From NCBI RefSeq assembly GCF_030159255.1, contig NZ_BSCT01000014.1, forward strand, positions 62,001-126,000: 64,000 nt of DNA, given 5' to 3'. Below, piece after piece: positions 49,333 to 59,777 of this stretch (positions are counted from its first letter, which is position 1; the number at the start of each line of letters is the position of its first letter). Source of the DNA: Bradyrhizobium sp. SSBR45G. Lineage in GTDB: Bacteria > Pseudomonadota > Alphaproteobacteria > Rhizobiales > Xanthobacteraceae. The notes under the pieces are model-generated. The model had not been told where the DNA came from. It saw nothing but the letters and a program-made list of their open reading frames with translations, and ran no database searches. The position numbers were made by a program, and so were the translations under genes.

Positions 49333-50868
49333 GTGAAGTCGTACAATGCGGTGTCGTGGTTGCTTGACCGCAATGTCGAGGCGGGCCGTGGCGAAAAGCT
49401 CGCCTACACGGATACGGTCTCCGAGCTGACCTATCGCGGCCTGCGAGAGCAGACCTGCCGCGTCGCCAACCTGCTGCGCCGTCTCGGCGTGCGCCGCGAG
49501 GAACGCGTGGCGATGATCATGCTCGACACGGTGGATTTCCCGGCGGTGTTTCTCGGCGCGATGCGCGCCGGCATCGTTCCGGTGCCGCTCAACACGCTGC
49601 TGACATCCGAACAATATGCCTATGTGCTGGCGGACTGCCGCGCCCGCGTGCTGTTCGTCTCCGAGGCGCTCTACCCGGTCGTCAAGGACATCGTCGGGCG
49701 GATGCCCGATCTTGATTGTGTCGTGGTGTCCGGCACCAATGCCTTCGGCCACAAGCTGCTCAATGAGGAGCTCGCGCATGAGAGCGATCAGTTCGAGACC
49801 GTCGCGACGCATGAGGATGAGTCGGCGTTCTGGCTCTATTCCTCCGGATCGACCGGCATGCCCAAGGGCGTGCGCCACCTCCATGGCAATCTCGCCGCGA
49901 CCGCCGAGACCTATGCCAAGCAGGTGCTCGGCATCCGCGAGGACGACATCTGCCTGTCTGCGGCAAAACTGTTCTTCGCCTACGGGCTCGGCAATGCGCT
50001 GACGTTCCCGCTGTCGGTCGGCGCCACCACGGTCCTCAATTCAGAGCGGCCGACACCGGCGCTGATGTTCAAGCTGCTCAACCGCTACAACCCGACCATC
50101 TTCTACGGCGTACCGACCTTGTTCGCGGCGATGCTGCACGATGAATCGCTGCGCCACGAGAAAGCCGGCGGGGCCTTGCGCATCTGTACCTCGGCCGGCG
50201 AGGCGCTGCCGGAGTCGGTCGGCAATGCCTGGAAGACGCGCTTCGGCGTCGACATTCTCGATGGCGTCGGCTCGACCGAGCTGCTGCACATCTTCCTGTC
50301 GAACGTGCCGGGCGACATCAAATACGGCTCCGCAGGCCGCCCGGTGCCCGGCTATCAGGTCCGCCTCGTCAACGAAGCGGGCCAGGACGTGCCCGACGGC
50401 GAGGTCGGCGAGATGCTGGTGCACGCGCCCTCGGCGGGCGAAGGCTACTGGAACCAGCGCCACAAGACCCGCTCCACCTTTGAAGGCTACTGGACCCGCA
50501 CCGGCGACAAATATGTCCGCGACGGCGAAGGCCGCTATACCTTCTGCGGTCGTTCCGACGACATGTTCAAGGTCTCCGGCATCTGGGTCTCGCCGTTCGA
50601 GGTCGAGAGCGCGCTGATCACGCATCCCTCGGTGCTGGAGGCGGCCGTGGTGCCGGAGGCTGATCCGGAAGGGCTGTTGAAGCCCAAAGCCTATGTCGTG
50701 CTGCGCCCGAGCGTCGACCGCTCGACGCTGCACGAGGCGCTCAAGGAGCACGTCAAGCAGAAGATCGGCCCGTGGAAATATCCGCGCTGGATCGAAGTGG
50801 TGGAGTCGTTGCCGAAGACGGCGACCGGCAAGATCCAGCGCTTCAAGCTGCGCGAGGGGGCGCAATAG
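49333..50868 (+). CDS. bclA: Benzoate-CoA ligase
   Basis: 511 residues, GTG start after GGGAGGAACGCC. AMP-forming acyl-CoA synthetase: P-loop-like YSSGSTGMPKGVRHLH, GVGSTELLHIFLSN (A5), TGDKYVRDGEGRYTFCGRSDDMFKVSGIWVSPFEVE (A7-A8) and the C-terminal catalytic Lys in PKTATGKIQRFKLRE. The combination LFFAYGLGNALTFPLSVGA and the gene position beside boxR, boxC and boxB identify benzoate as the likely substrate. It activates benzoate to benzoyl-CoA, the entry step of the Box pathway and the signal for BoxR. Confidence 0.94.
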   Translation: MKSYNAVSWLLDRNVEAGRGEKLAYTDTVSELTYRGLREQTCRVANLLRRLGVRREERVAMIMLDTVDFPAVFLGAMRAGIVPVPLNTLLTSEQYAYVLADCRARVLFVSEALYPVVKDIVGRMPDLDCVVVSGTNAFGHKLLNEELAHESDQFETVATHEDESAFWLYSSGSTGMPKGVRHLHGNLAATAETYAKQVLGIREDDICLSAAKLFFAYGLGNALTFPLSVGATTVLNSERPTPALMFKLLNRYNPTIFYGVPTLFAAMLHDESLRHEKAGGALRICTSAGEALPESVGNAWKTRFGVDILDGVGSTELLHIFLSNVPGDIKYGSAGRPVPGYQVRLVNEAGQDVPDGEVGEMLVHAPSAGEGYWNQRHKTRSTFEGYWTRTGDKYVRDGEGRYTFCGRSDDMFKVSGIWVSPFEVESALITHPSVLEAAVVPEADPEGLLKPKAYVVLRPSVDRSTLHEALKEHVKQKIGPWKYPRWIEVVESLPKTATGKIQRFKLREGAQ

Positions 50869-50895
50869 TTCGATCTCCTGCTCAGGCCTCGGTGC

Positions 50896-50945
50896 GCTGC
50901 CTCTCCCCGTTCTTACCGGGCCGCGACGCGCTTCGCTCGCGCGTA
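50896..50945. repeat. Partial family D repeat
   Basis: CCTCTCCCCGTTCTTACCGGGCCGCGACGCGCTTCGCTCGCGCG matches one arm of the family D unit at 25090-25293; the other arm is missing. It lies between the ligase and the hydrolase gene. Confidence 0.6.
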
Positions 50946-50973
50946 CAACACGAACTTCAGCGTGGAGATCGCG

Positions 50974-51777
50974 ATGACTTTGACTGCATCAGGCTTTCTC
51001 ACCATCGACTCCGCCGCGCTCGAATATCGCCTGATCGGTCCGCAGCCTTCCGACGCCCCATGCATCGTGCTGCTGCATGAAGGGCTCGGCTCGGTCGGCC
51101 TGTGGGGCGACTTCCCCGACAGGCTGCAAGCCGCCACCGGCGCCGCGGTGTTCGGCTATTCCCGCGCCGGATACGGCGCCTCAAGCCCGGTAACGTTGCC
51201 GCGGCCGCTCGACTACATGCACCGCGAAGCCAATGACGTGCTGCCGAAGCTGCTCGATGCGATCGGCTTCCAGCGCGGGCTGCTCGTTGGCCACTCCGAC
51301 GGGGCCTCGATCGCGGCCATCTACGCCGGCAGCCATGCCGATTATCGCCTCGACGGCGTCGTGCTGATCGCGCCGCACGTCATCGTCGAGGACGTCTCGG
51401 TCTCCTCCATCGCTGCCATCAAGACCGCCTACGAGACCACGGAGCTGCGTGCCAAGCTGGCGCGCTGGCACAAGGACGTCGACAACGCCTTCTATGGCTG
51501 GAATGGCGCCTGGCTCGATCCGGCCTTCCGGGCCTGGGACATCACCGATTGCCTTGCCTACATTCGCGTACCCGTCGCCGTCATCCAAGGTGCCGACGAC
51601 CAGTATGGTACCGTTCGTCAGGTCGAGATCATTCAGCAGGAGTGCTACTGCCCGGTGGAGGTCACGATGCTGCCCGGCACCGGCCACTCGCCGCATCGCG
51701 AAGCGGCCGACGCGACACTCGTGACGATCTGTGATTTTGTCGCTGCAAGTCGTCAGCCCCAGATCGCCAGAGCCTAA
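50974..51777 (+). CDS. Alpha/beta hydrolase
   Basis: 267 residues, ATG 50974 after GGAG. Catalytic triad visible: nucleophile Ser in VGHSDGASIAA, Asp in IQGADDQYGT, His in PGTGHSPHREA. The oxyanion loop LLHEGLGSVGLWGDFP is near residue 40. Similar hydrolases are often found inside box clusters, where hydrolysis of a CoA thioester or a ring-cleavage aldehyde/lactone has been suggested. No experimental role is known to me. It follows the ligase after 105 bases. Confidence 0.88.
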   Translation: MTLTASGFLTIDSAALEYRLIGPQPSDAPCIVLLHEGLGSVGLWGDFPDRLQAATGAAVFGYSRAGYGASSPVTLPRPLDYMHREANDVLPKLLDAIGFQRGLLVGHSDGASIAAIYAGSHADYRLDGVVLIAPHVIVEDVSVSSIAAIKTAYETTELRAKLARWHKDVDNAFYGWNGAWLDPAFRAWDITDCLAYIRVPVAVIQGADDQYGTVRQVEIIQQECYCPVEVTMLPGTGHSPHREAADATLVTICDFVAASRQPQIARA

Positions 51778-51931
51778 TCGCCTTCGATCCGTGTTAGGAT
51801 TGCGTTGAAACTTTGGCTGTGGTCTCTGATCCCACCGCAAGTTTCGCCTGTTGTGGTTGTCGCCGCGCGCTGGCGAACGAATTGCCGCCCGATCAGTATT
51901 TCTATTTGTTTTGGAGTTGATTGGCCTCTTC

Positions 51932-52936
51932 ATGTCCGTTTTTCGAGGTTTTTGGCACGGATCCCAGCTCGGCCCCTATGAATTGCTGTGCATGCGGAGC
52001 GCCGTTCTTCGCGGGCACCGCTTCGAATTGTTCACCTACGACGAGGATATCCGCGCGCCTGCCTGGGTCGCGCGCCGCGATGCGCGCGAGATTCTGCCTG
52101 CATCGCGGGTGCTGGTCTACCGCAATGGAATAGGCGCAGGCAGTCCCGCGTTACATGCCAACGTCTTTCGCTACGAGATGATGCATCAGCTCGGCGGCTG
52201 GTGGGTCGATCTCGACATGCTCGTGCTGCGCGCGGATCTGCCTCGCGGCGACGAGTTCTATGCCTGCGATCCGCGCGGCGTGGTGCTGACCGGCGTGCTG
52301 CGTTTCCCGGCTGGTAGTCCGCTGCTGGCGGAGGCGATCCGGCGTTGCCAGGAGGTCGGCGAGGACACCGCGGCCTGGGGGCAGACCGGGCCTGAGCTGA
52401 TCACCGATCTGGTCGCGGCCTTCGGGCGCGAGGGGCGCGTCGCCTCCGCCGCGACGGCCTATGCGTTGGACCATGGCGACCTTGAAATGGTGTTCGATCC
52501 CGCGCGGTGCGAGGAGATGGAGAAGCGCATCGAGGCGTCCTCGTTTCTGCATCTCTACAACGAACTGCGCCGCCGCGCCGGCTTTCCGCGCGAGGCGGGA
52601 CCTCCGCCGGGCAGCTATCTCGACCGGCTGTTCAAGACCTCCGGGCTGGACATCACATTTCCTTACCGCCTGCAGCTGCCGGAGCTCAGGCGCTGGCTCA
52701 ACAATCATTTCGACGCCAACACCTACAAGACGCTCTATGAGACCAGGCAGCCTGAGCTGAAGGGGGAGTTCGAGCGGGAGTTCGAGCGTCGAGCTCTGGC
52801 GTTGGAGCAGCAGAGTGCAATCATCCGTGAACTCGAGCGGCGTCTCGCACCGAAGGGGCCGCTCACGAGGCTGCGTGCTTGGCGACGCCAGACCCAGGAT
52901 CGGGTCCGGGCGCGGCTTCACCGACTGGTCGATTGA
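51932..52936 (+). CDS. Glycosyltransferase with DXD motif (GT32-like)
   Basis: 334 residues. FRGFWHGSQLGPYELLCMRSAVLRGHRFELFTYDED at the N-terminus and HANVFRYEMMHQLGGWWVDLDMLVLRADLP (DxD) in the middle are the sugar-binding DXD glycosyltransferase signature. The C-terminal 100 residues are charged helices (ELKGEFEREFERRALALEQQSAIIRELERRL) with coiled-coil character. ATG at 51932 chosen; an in-frame start at 51851 is less likely. It has no evident role in benzoate breakdown and probably acts in cell-surface glycan synthesis. Thirteen bases before the next gene. Confidence 0.8.
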   Translation: MSVFRGFWHGSQLGPYELLCMRSAVLRGHRFELFTYDEDIRAPAWVARRDAREILPASRVLVYRNGIGAGSPALHANVFRYEMMHQLGGWWVDLDMLVLRADLPRGDEFYACDPRGVVLTGVLRFPAGSPLLAEAIRRCQEVGEDTAAWGQTGPELITDLVAAFGREGRVASAATAYALDHGDLEMVFDPARCEEMEKRIEASSFLHLYNELRRRAGFPREAGPPPGSYLDRLFKTSGLDITFPYRLQLPELRRWLNNHFDANTYKTLYETRQPELKGEFEREFERRALALEQQSAIIRELERRLAPKGPLTRLRAWRRQTQDRVRARLHRLVD

Positions 52937-52949
52937 CTGCAGACATCTG

Positions 52950-53867
52950 ATGCGCCAGGCAACCCGTGCCGTCGCGCTGTTGTTGCTGATCGCCCTCTGG
53001 GTAAGCGCGGCGCGGGTTTCAGGCGCCGGCGCGGCTCCGGCCTCGCTGCGAGCGATCGGCGAGGCGCAGTCGCTGGCTGAAGCGTTTGGCGATGGCCGCA
53101 CGCTGATCGTGTTCGCCCACCAGGACGATGATCTCCTGTGGATGCTGCCGTTCTGGCCGGTCGCCGATCGGTTCGTGCTGGCGGCCTATCCCGCGGCTCC
53201 GGCGGTCCGGCGCCTGATTCAGACCTTCCCGAGTGAGCTGAACTACGCAGGTCGCTGGTCGCCGGCCTGGGGGGAGACCGACGACGACACCTTCGCCGAG
53301 ATCTTCACCGACCGCTGCAAGCGTGCGGCGATCGTCAACGTTGCAACGATCGAGGCGCGGCTCCGGCCTCTCGTCACCGCCGATATCCGGCGCATCGTGA
53401 CTCACAACAATTGGGGCGAATACGGCCATGCGGAGCATCGCGCCGTGAACATCGCGGTGCGCACGCTCGCGGTCGAGCGGGGGATTGACGTCTGGGCGCT
53501 TGGCGACCGGGTCACGGTCAACGGCGAAGCTCCATCGGATTACGTCGATGTTGCAGCGGAGACCGGCCTGCCGGCCATCACTGGTCATGTTGATCCCGAA
53601 TTGCTTCGCGCGCTGCGCAGCCGCTATCTCGCCAGCATCCCCGTGGCTTCCACAGCCGAATTGACCACCCGCCTGCGTCGCTGGTCGCCGACCCTCTGGA
53701 CCTGGTCGGGCGCGCCGGAGGCCTTCCCGATGGGCTGGCAGCCGTTCATTCAGCTGGTCGCCCGCGGCCGCGACCTGACGGTTGGAAATCCGGTCGTTAC
53801 CCGCCTCGTTAGGGAGATCGCGCCGCACAACCAGTGCCCATCGCGCCCGATCCTCCCCTCGCCTTAA
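52950..53867 (+). CDS. Exported PIG-L/LmbE-like deacetylase with variant motif
   Basis: 305 residues; signal peptide (AVALLLLIALWVSAARVSGAGAA). TLIVFAHQDDDLLWMLPFW corresponds to the PHPDDE metal motif of LmbE-like N-acetylglucosaminyl deacetylases, here AHQDDD; the second metal site is VTHNNWGEYGHAEHRAV. Zinc-dependent removal of N-acetyl from sugars would be the family function. The pairing with a glycosyltransferase 13 bases upstream supports glycan modification, in the periplasm if the signal peptide is real. Confidence 0.75.
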   Translation: MRQATRAVALLLLIALWVSAARVSGAGAAPASLRAIGEAQSLAEAFGDGRTLIVFAHQDDDLLWMLPFWPVADRFVLAAYPAAPAVRRLIQTFPSELNYAGRWSPAWGETDDDTFAEIFTDRCKRAAIVNVATIEARLRPLVTADIRRIVTHNNWGEYGHAEHRAVNIAVRTLAVERGIDVWALGDRVTVNGEAPSDYVDVAAETGLPAITGHVDPELLRALRSRYLASIPVASTAELTTRLRRWSPTLWTWSGAPEAFPMGWQPFIQLVARGRDLTVGNPVVTRLVREIAPHNQCPSRPILPSP

Positions 53868-53931
53868 GTCTTCGTGAGCCTATGAAGGAAAGTGCATGTT
53901 CTGGCGTTTTTCCGTAGACGCCGGCCGTAAC

Positions 53932-53948
53932 ATGAATTATTGTGCATC
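53932..53948. promoter_or_regulatory. Candidate BoxR operator upstream of boxC
   Basis: ATGAATTAT-TGTGCATC at 53932-53948 shares the nine bases ATGAATTAT with the palindromic site before benzoate-CoA ligase (49298-49306). It lies 35-50 bases before the boxC ATG. It also contains the TGCA core described for BzdR-type operators. Confidence 0.4.
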
Positions 53949-53982
53949 TCAACGATAAGGCACTCCAACGTAAGGGTGGCTC

Positions 53983-55671
53983 ATGGCCGGGGAAGACCGC
54001 GTGCTCGCGGGAGGCAAGACGTTCATCGATTTTCAGACCGATCCCTCCCGTTACAGGCATTGGAAGCTGTCGATCGACGGCGACGTGGCGACGCTCGCCA
54101 TGGATGTCGACGAGAATGGCGGCCTGTTCGAGGGCTATCAGCTCAAGCTCAATTCCTATGATCTCGGTGTCGACATCGAACTCGCGGATGCCGTCCAGCG
54201 GCTGCGCTTCGAGCACCCCGAGGTCAAGGTCATCGTGCTGCGCTCGGCCAAGCCGCGCGTGTTCTGCGCCGGTGCCAACATCCGTATGCTCGCGGGCGCC
54301 ACTCACGCCCACAAGGTGAACTTCTGCAAATTCACCAACGAGACCCGCAACGGCTTCGAGGATTCGTCCGAGAATTCCGGCCAGCGCTTCATCACGGTCG
54401 TGAACGGCACTGCTGCAGGCGGCGGCTATGAGCTCGCGCTTGCCACCGACCACATCATCCTCGCCGATGACGGCTCATCTTCCGTATCGCTGCCGGAGGT
54501 GCCGCTGCTCGCGGTGCTGCCGGGCACCGGCGGTCTCACCCGCGTCGTCGACAAGCGCAAGGTGCGCCGCGACCGTGCGGATGCATTCTGCACGACGGAG
54601 GAGGGCGTCAAGGGCAAGCGCGCCGTGCAATGGCGCCTGGTCGACGAGATCGCGCCGAACTCCAAGGTCGATGCCAAGGTCGCCGAGCGCGCCAAGGAAT
54701 TCGCGGCCGCCTCCAAGCGCAACGGCACCGGCAAAGGCGTTCAGCTCACGCCGCTCAAGCGCGTGATCGACGCGACCAGCGTGCGTTACGGCTTCGTCAA
54801 CGTCGACATCGACCGCAATGCGCGCATCGCGACCATCACGATCTCAGCGCCTGAAGCGGCGCCGCCGGCCGATATCGACGGCCTGATCGCGCAGGGCGCC
54901 TCGTTCTGGCCGCTGCAGGTGGCGCGCGAGCTGGATGACGCCATCCTGCATCTGCGCATCAACGAGCTCGGCATCGCGATGCTGGTGTTCAAGTCGCATG
55001 GCGAGCGCGCCCATGTCCTGGCCCACGACGCCTTCCTCGAAGCCAACAAGGCGCATTGGCTGGTCAACGAGATCCGGCATTACTGGAAGCGTGTGCTCAA
55101 GCGCATCGACGTCACCTCGCGCACGCTGGTGACGCTGGTCGAGCCCGGCTCCTGCTTTGCCGGAACGCTCGCCGAGCTCGTGTTCGCCTCCGATCGTTCC
55201 TACATGCTGGTCGGCACCATCCAGGGCGACAATCGTCCGGCGCCAGCGATCGAGCTGTCGGCGATGAATTTCGGTCCCTATCCGATGAGCCACGGCCTGA
55301 CCCGGCTGGAGTCGCGCTTCCTGGCCGATACGGCCGAGCTGGACCGCGTGCGTGCGCATGTCGGCAAGCCGTTGGAGGCCGACGAGGCCGAGGAGCTCGG
55401 GCTGGTCACCTTCGCGCTCGACGACATCGACTGGAACGATGAGATCCGCGTTTATTTCGAGGAGCGCGCCAGCTTCTCGCCGGACAGCCTCACTGGTCTC
55501 GAAGCCAATCTGCGCTTCGCCGGTCCCGAGACGATGGAATCGAAGATCTTCGCCCGCCTGACCGCCTGGCAGAACTGGATCTTCCAGCGTCCCAACGCGG
55601 TCGGCGAGGAGGGCGCGCTGCGACGCTACGGCACCGGCGAGCGGCCGAACTACGATATGACGAGAGTGTAA
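53983..55671 (+). CDS. boxC: 2,3-Epoxybenzoyl-CoA dihydrolase (BoxC)
   Basis: 562 residues, crotonase-superfamily enzyme of BoxC length. DFQTDPSRYRHWKLSIDGDVATLAMDVDENGGLFEGYQLKLNSYDLGVDIELADAVQRLRFEHPEVKVIVLRSAKPRVFCAGANIRML is the BoxC N-terminal half; oxyanion-hole residues are supplied by FCAGANI and NGTAAGGGYELALATDHII. BoxC opens the epoxidised ring of benzoyl-CoA, releasing formate. It begins after a 115-base promoter region and is followed by boxB after 100 bases that hold a family E repeat. Confidence 0.96.
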   Translation: MAGEDRVLAGGKTFIDFQTDPSRYRHWKLSIDGDVATLAMDVDENGGLFEGYQLKLNSYDLGVDIELADAVQRLRFEHPEVKVIVLRSAKPRVFCAGANIRMLAGATHAHKVNFCKFTNETRNGFEDSSENSGQRFITVVNGTAAGGGYELALATDHIILADDGSSSVSLPEVPLLAVLPGTGGLTRVVDKRKVRRDRADAFCTTEEGVKGKRAVQWRLVDEIAPNSKVDAKVAERAKEFAAASKRNGTGKGVQLTPLKRVIDATSVRYGFVNVDIDRNARIATITISAPEAAPPADIDGLIAQGASFWPLQVARELDDAILHLRINELGIAMLVFKSHGERAHVLAHDAFLEANKAHWLVNEIRHYWKRVLKRIDVTSRTLVTLVEPGSCFAGTLAELVFASDRSYMLVGTIQGDNRPAPAIELSAMNFGPYPMSHGLTRLESRFLADTAELDRVRAHVGKPLEADEAEELGLVTFALDDIDWNDEIRVYFEERASFSPDSLTGLEANLRFAGPETMESKIFARLTAWQNWIFQRPNAVGEEGALRRYGTGERPNYDMTRV

Positions 55672-55675
55672 GGGA

Positions 55676-55740
55676 AGCGAATAGGGAGTGGCGAGTAGCG
55701 AATAGGGAAGAAAGTGACGAACCCCCATTCGCTGCTCGCC
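55676..55740. repeat. Family E repeat between boxC and boxB
   Basis: AGCGAATAGGGAGTGGCGAGTAGCGAATAGGG… and CATTCGCTGCTCGCC are complementary arms, as in the copies at 23027-23122 and 57227-57326. Confidence 0.8.
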
Positions 55741-55771
55741 TCCAACAGATCAGAGCCCCCGGGAGGTCTCC

Positions 55772-57223
<1,452 letters not shown>

Positions 57224-57226
57224 CGA

Positions 57227-57326
57227 GAAGCGAATAGGGAGTTGCGAGTAGCGAATAGGGATAGCAGCCTATTCGCTATTCGCTATTCGCTATTCGCTAT
57301 TCGCTATTCGCTATTCGCTATTCGCT
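57227..57326. repeat. Family E repeat with tandem array (ATTCGCT)x8
   Basis: 57271-57326 is eight exact tandem copies of the heptamer ATTCGCT. The left part (AGCGAATAGGGAGTTGCGAGTAGCGAATAGGG) carries the complement AGCGAAT twice, so the array can pair with it. Confidence 0.95.
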
Positions 57327-57357
57327 AGCTTCGGCTCCGCGCGACGGCCTCTCCAAA

Positions 57358-57589
57358 CCTCTCCCCGCCCTTTGCGGGGAGAGGTCGGATTGCGCAGCAA
57401 TCCGGGTGAGGGGCATGGCACATACGCGGCCGCGGCGCAGGTCCAACGGACGGGCACGACGGCGCTACTCAGTTTCTAACGTCCTGGAGATGAGCCAAGG
57501 TCCGGCCAAATCACTCGAGATAAGACGCACTTCCCGTGCGGCTGCCCCTTACCCCAGCCCTCTCCCCGTGAAGAACGGGGACAGGGAGC
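57358..57589. repeat. Dispersed palindromic repeat, family D (copy 3)
   Basis: CCTCTCCCCGCCC-TTTGCGGGGAGAGGTCGGATTGCGCAGCAATCCGGGTGAGGGG on the left; GGCTGCCCCTTACCCCAGCCCTCTCCCCGTGAAGAACGGGGACAGGG on the right. Same plan as 25090-25293 with an unrelated centre. Confidence 0.85.
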
Positions 57590-57617
57590 TTGCCATCCTT
57601 GTAGCGACAGCTCGGGC

Positions 57618-58427
57618 TCAACTATCCCATCCCGCGCCGGGAATGCCTGGGTTCGCATACACGATGCCGCCGTCGACGGCGATCGTGTTGCCGACCACGT
57701 AATCGCCCGCGCGCGAGGCGAGGAAGATCGCCGTGCCGGCCATGTCCTCATCGGTGCCGACGCGTCCCGCTGGCACGCGCGCGGCGACCTCGTCGGCGTT
57801 GTCGCGCGCCGCCTTGTTCATGTCGGACTTGAACGGACCTGGCGCGATCGCCGTCACCACGATGTGGTCGTGGATCAGCTTGGCCGCCATGCGCCGCGTC
57901 AGATGGATCAGGCCAGACTTGCTCGCCGCGTAGGAATAGGTCTCGAGCGGATTGACGAAGATGCCGTCGATCGAGGCGATATTGATCACCTTGGCCGGCC
58001 GCTCGGCGCTCGCCGCCGCGCGCAACGGGGCCGCCAGCGCCTTGGTCAGGAAGAACGGCGTCTTGAGGTTGAGGTTCATCACCTTGTCCCAACCGCTCTC
58101 GGGGAATTCGTCGAAATCGGCGCCCCACGCAGCGCCGGCATTGTTGACGAGGATGTCGAGCTTGGGCTCGCGCTTCTTGATCTCGGCCGCCAGCATGTCG
58201 ATGCCGGCCATCGTCGAGATGTCGATCGGCAGAGCGATGCATTCGCCGTCATATTCTGCGGAGAGCGCCTTGGCCGTCTCCTCGCACGGGCCGGCCTTGC
58301 GCGCGGTGATGTAGACCCGCGCGGCGCCATGCGCGAGCAGGCCGGTCGCGATCATCTTGCCGATGCCGCGCGAGCCGCCGGTCACGAGCGCGATGCGCCC
58401 CTCGAGCGAGAACAGGTTCCTGAGCAT
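57618..58427 (-). CDS. Short-chain dehydrogenase/reductase
   Basis: 269 residues, ATG 58427 after GGGAGGCG. NAD(P)-binding TGGSRGIGKMIATGL at residues 16-30, NNAG at about 95, catalytic Ser in NIASIDG and Tyr-Lys in YSYAASKSG, C-terminal GNTIAVDGGIVY. A classical SDR. Its substrate is unknown; in R. palustris-like genomes SDRs next to aromatic clusters may act on CoA intermediates, but this one is convergent to boxB and separated by repeats. Confidence 0.92.
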   Translation of the reverse strand: MLRNLFSLEGRIALVTGGSRGIGKMIATGLLAHGAARVYITARKAGPCEETAKALSAEYDGECIALPIDISTMAGIDMLAAEIKKREPKLDILVNNAGAAWGADFDEFPESGWDKVMNLNLKTPFFLTKALAAPLRAAASAERPAKVINIASIDGIFVNPLETYSYAASKSGLIHLTRRMAAKLIHDHIVVTAIAPGPFKSDMNKAARDNADEVAARVPAGRVGTDEDMAGTAIFLASRAGDYVVGNTIAVDGGIVYANPGIPGAGWDS

Positions 58428-58554
58428 GACGCCTCCCTTGATTGATTGTCGATTGCGCTTGTGGGCGTGGCGCATCGGCACTGTCAAGTGAGACGCAGTC
58501 GCATGGCCGAGCGAGCGCCTCGTCCGGGGACCTGATGGCGGTGGGAAGGAGCGA

Positions 58555-59613
58555 TTATGCCGCGTCGATGCGGCGGAAGCCGTTCCACATTGCGGTGGCC
58601 GCGCCGGAGGTCAGCACGGGCAGCACGCGGGCGTCCTGGTAGTGGCCGTTCAGCGAAACCCGCGACAGCGCGGTGAGGTGATCGGCACTCTCGGCGAAGA
58701 TCATGCCAGGGCGGGTGGTGACGGCGGTCTTGTAGCCGCTGGCGGCCGCCAGAACGAACTCGCGTTGCGCCGCGGCGGCACGGTCGCCATAGGGATAGGC
58801 CATGTGCAGCACCGGGCGTTGCAACTCGCGCTCGATCCGGGCACGGCTTTCGGCGATCTCGATGCGGGCCGTCTCCTCGGTCTGCTTGGCGAGATTGCAG
58901 TGGCTGATCGAATGCGCGCCGATCGACACCAGGGGCTCAGCCGACAATGCGCGGAGCTCATCCCACGACATGCAGAGCTCGCGGCAGATCGAGGCTTCGT
59001 CGATGCCGTGCCTGGTGCACAACGCGCCGAGTTCGCGGTGGATGTCGTGTTCGCCGGGCAGCGAACGCAGCCAGTCGTGCAGGCGCTGAAACGTCACACA
59101 TTTGGCCGTCGGCGATGACGCATCGAGCCGGAGGGCGAGGCCACCGATCTCGATCTCGATCTCCTGCGCCTTGGCGACCACGAGCTCCAGCGTGACCCAC
59201 CACAGCCGTCCGCGGCCTTCGGCGAACTCGCTCGTCACATAGATCGTGAACGGGGCCTCGAACTCGCGCATGACAGGCAGCGCGAAGTCGCGGTTGTCGC
59301 GATAGCCGTCGTCGAAGGTGAAGCAGGCAAAGCGCCGCTCGAAGTTTCGCTCCACGAGCCGGTGATGCAACTCGTCGAGCGTGATGATCTCGATGTCGTT
59401 GTCGCGCAGATGCGACAACATTTCGCGCAGGAAGTCGGGGGTGACCTCGAGATGGCAATTGGGCTGGAAGTCGGCGTCGCGCGGCGGCCGCACATGGTGC
59501 AGCGTATAGATTGCGCCGACGCCGGAGAAAATCGGTCGCAGCCAGACATGCGCGCCGCTGAGATACAGCGCTTCCAGGCCGGCGCGGATAAAGGTTTTGC
59601 GAAATCGCCTCAT
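58555..59613 (-). CDS. Polysaccharide deacetylase (NodB-homology domain)
   Basis: 352 residues. The NodB motif 1 FTFDDGYRDN carries the metal and catalytic Asp pair, with motif 2 HSISHCNL (HSxxH). The N-terminal region (IYTLHHVRPP) and C-terminal MAYPYGD are typical of bacterial CE4 proteins of this length. It probably removes acyl groups from a surface polysaccharide or peptidoglycan-linked sugar. ATG at 59613; a TTG at 59646 is possible. Has no signal peptide that I can see. Single gene. Confidence 0.9.
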   Translation of the reverse strand: MRRFRKTFIRAGLEALYLSGAHVWLRPIFSGVGAIYTLHHVRPPRDADFQPNCHLEVTPDFLREMLSHLRDNDIEIITLDELHHRLVERNFERRFACFTFDDGYRDNRDFALPVMREFEAPFTIYVTSEFAEGRGRLWWVTLELVVAKAQEIEIEIGGLALRLDASSPTAKCVTFQRLHDWLRSLPGEHDIHRELGALCTRHGIDEASICRELCMSWDELRALSAEPLVSIGAHSISHCNLAKQTEETARIEIAESRARIERELQRPVLHMAYPYGDRAAAAQREFVLAAASGYKTAVTTRPGMIFAESADHLTALSRVSLNGHYQDARVLPVLTSGAATAMWNGFRRIDAA

Positions 59614-59777
59614 CTGAAATAAGCGGCCCGGTGGATGTCGGGACAAGGTTACCTACGAATGATTGAAGAAAACCTTAGCCCCACGGTCGCGGTGTACCGC
59701 ATGGCGCTCTTCATTTCCGGTTTGACAGGCCTGCAAGGGTTTGTTTTCTCTCTGCTTCCTCGATGCGACGGTGACGA

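Larger units (their letters stand above)
57224..57617. other. 394-base gene-free region made of two repeats
   Basis: It holds the family E unit with the (ATTCGCT)8 array (57227-57326) and a family D unit (57358-57589). No coding potential beyond these. It separates boxB from the convergent SDR gene. Confidence 0.7.

Noticed and set aside
57271..57326. Tandem array taken as a CRISPR-like structure
   Set aside because: The unit is 7 bases with no spacers and no cas genes nearby; it is a simple tandem repeat.
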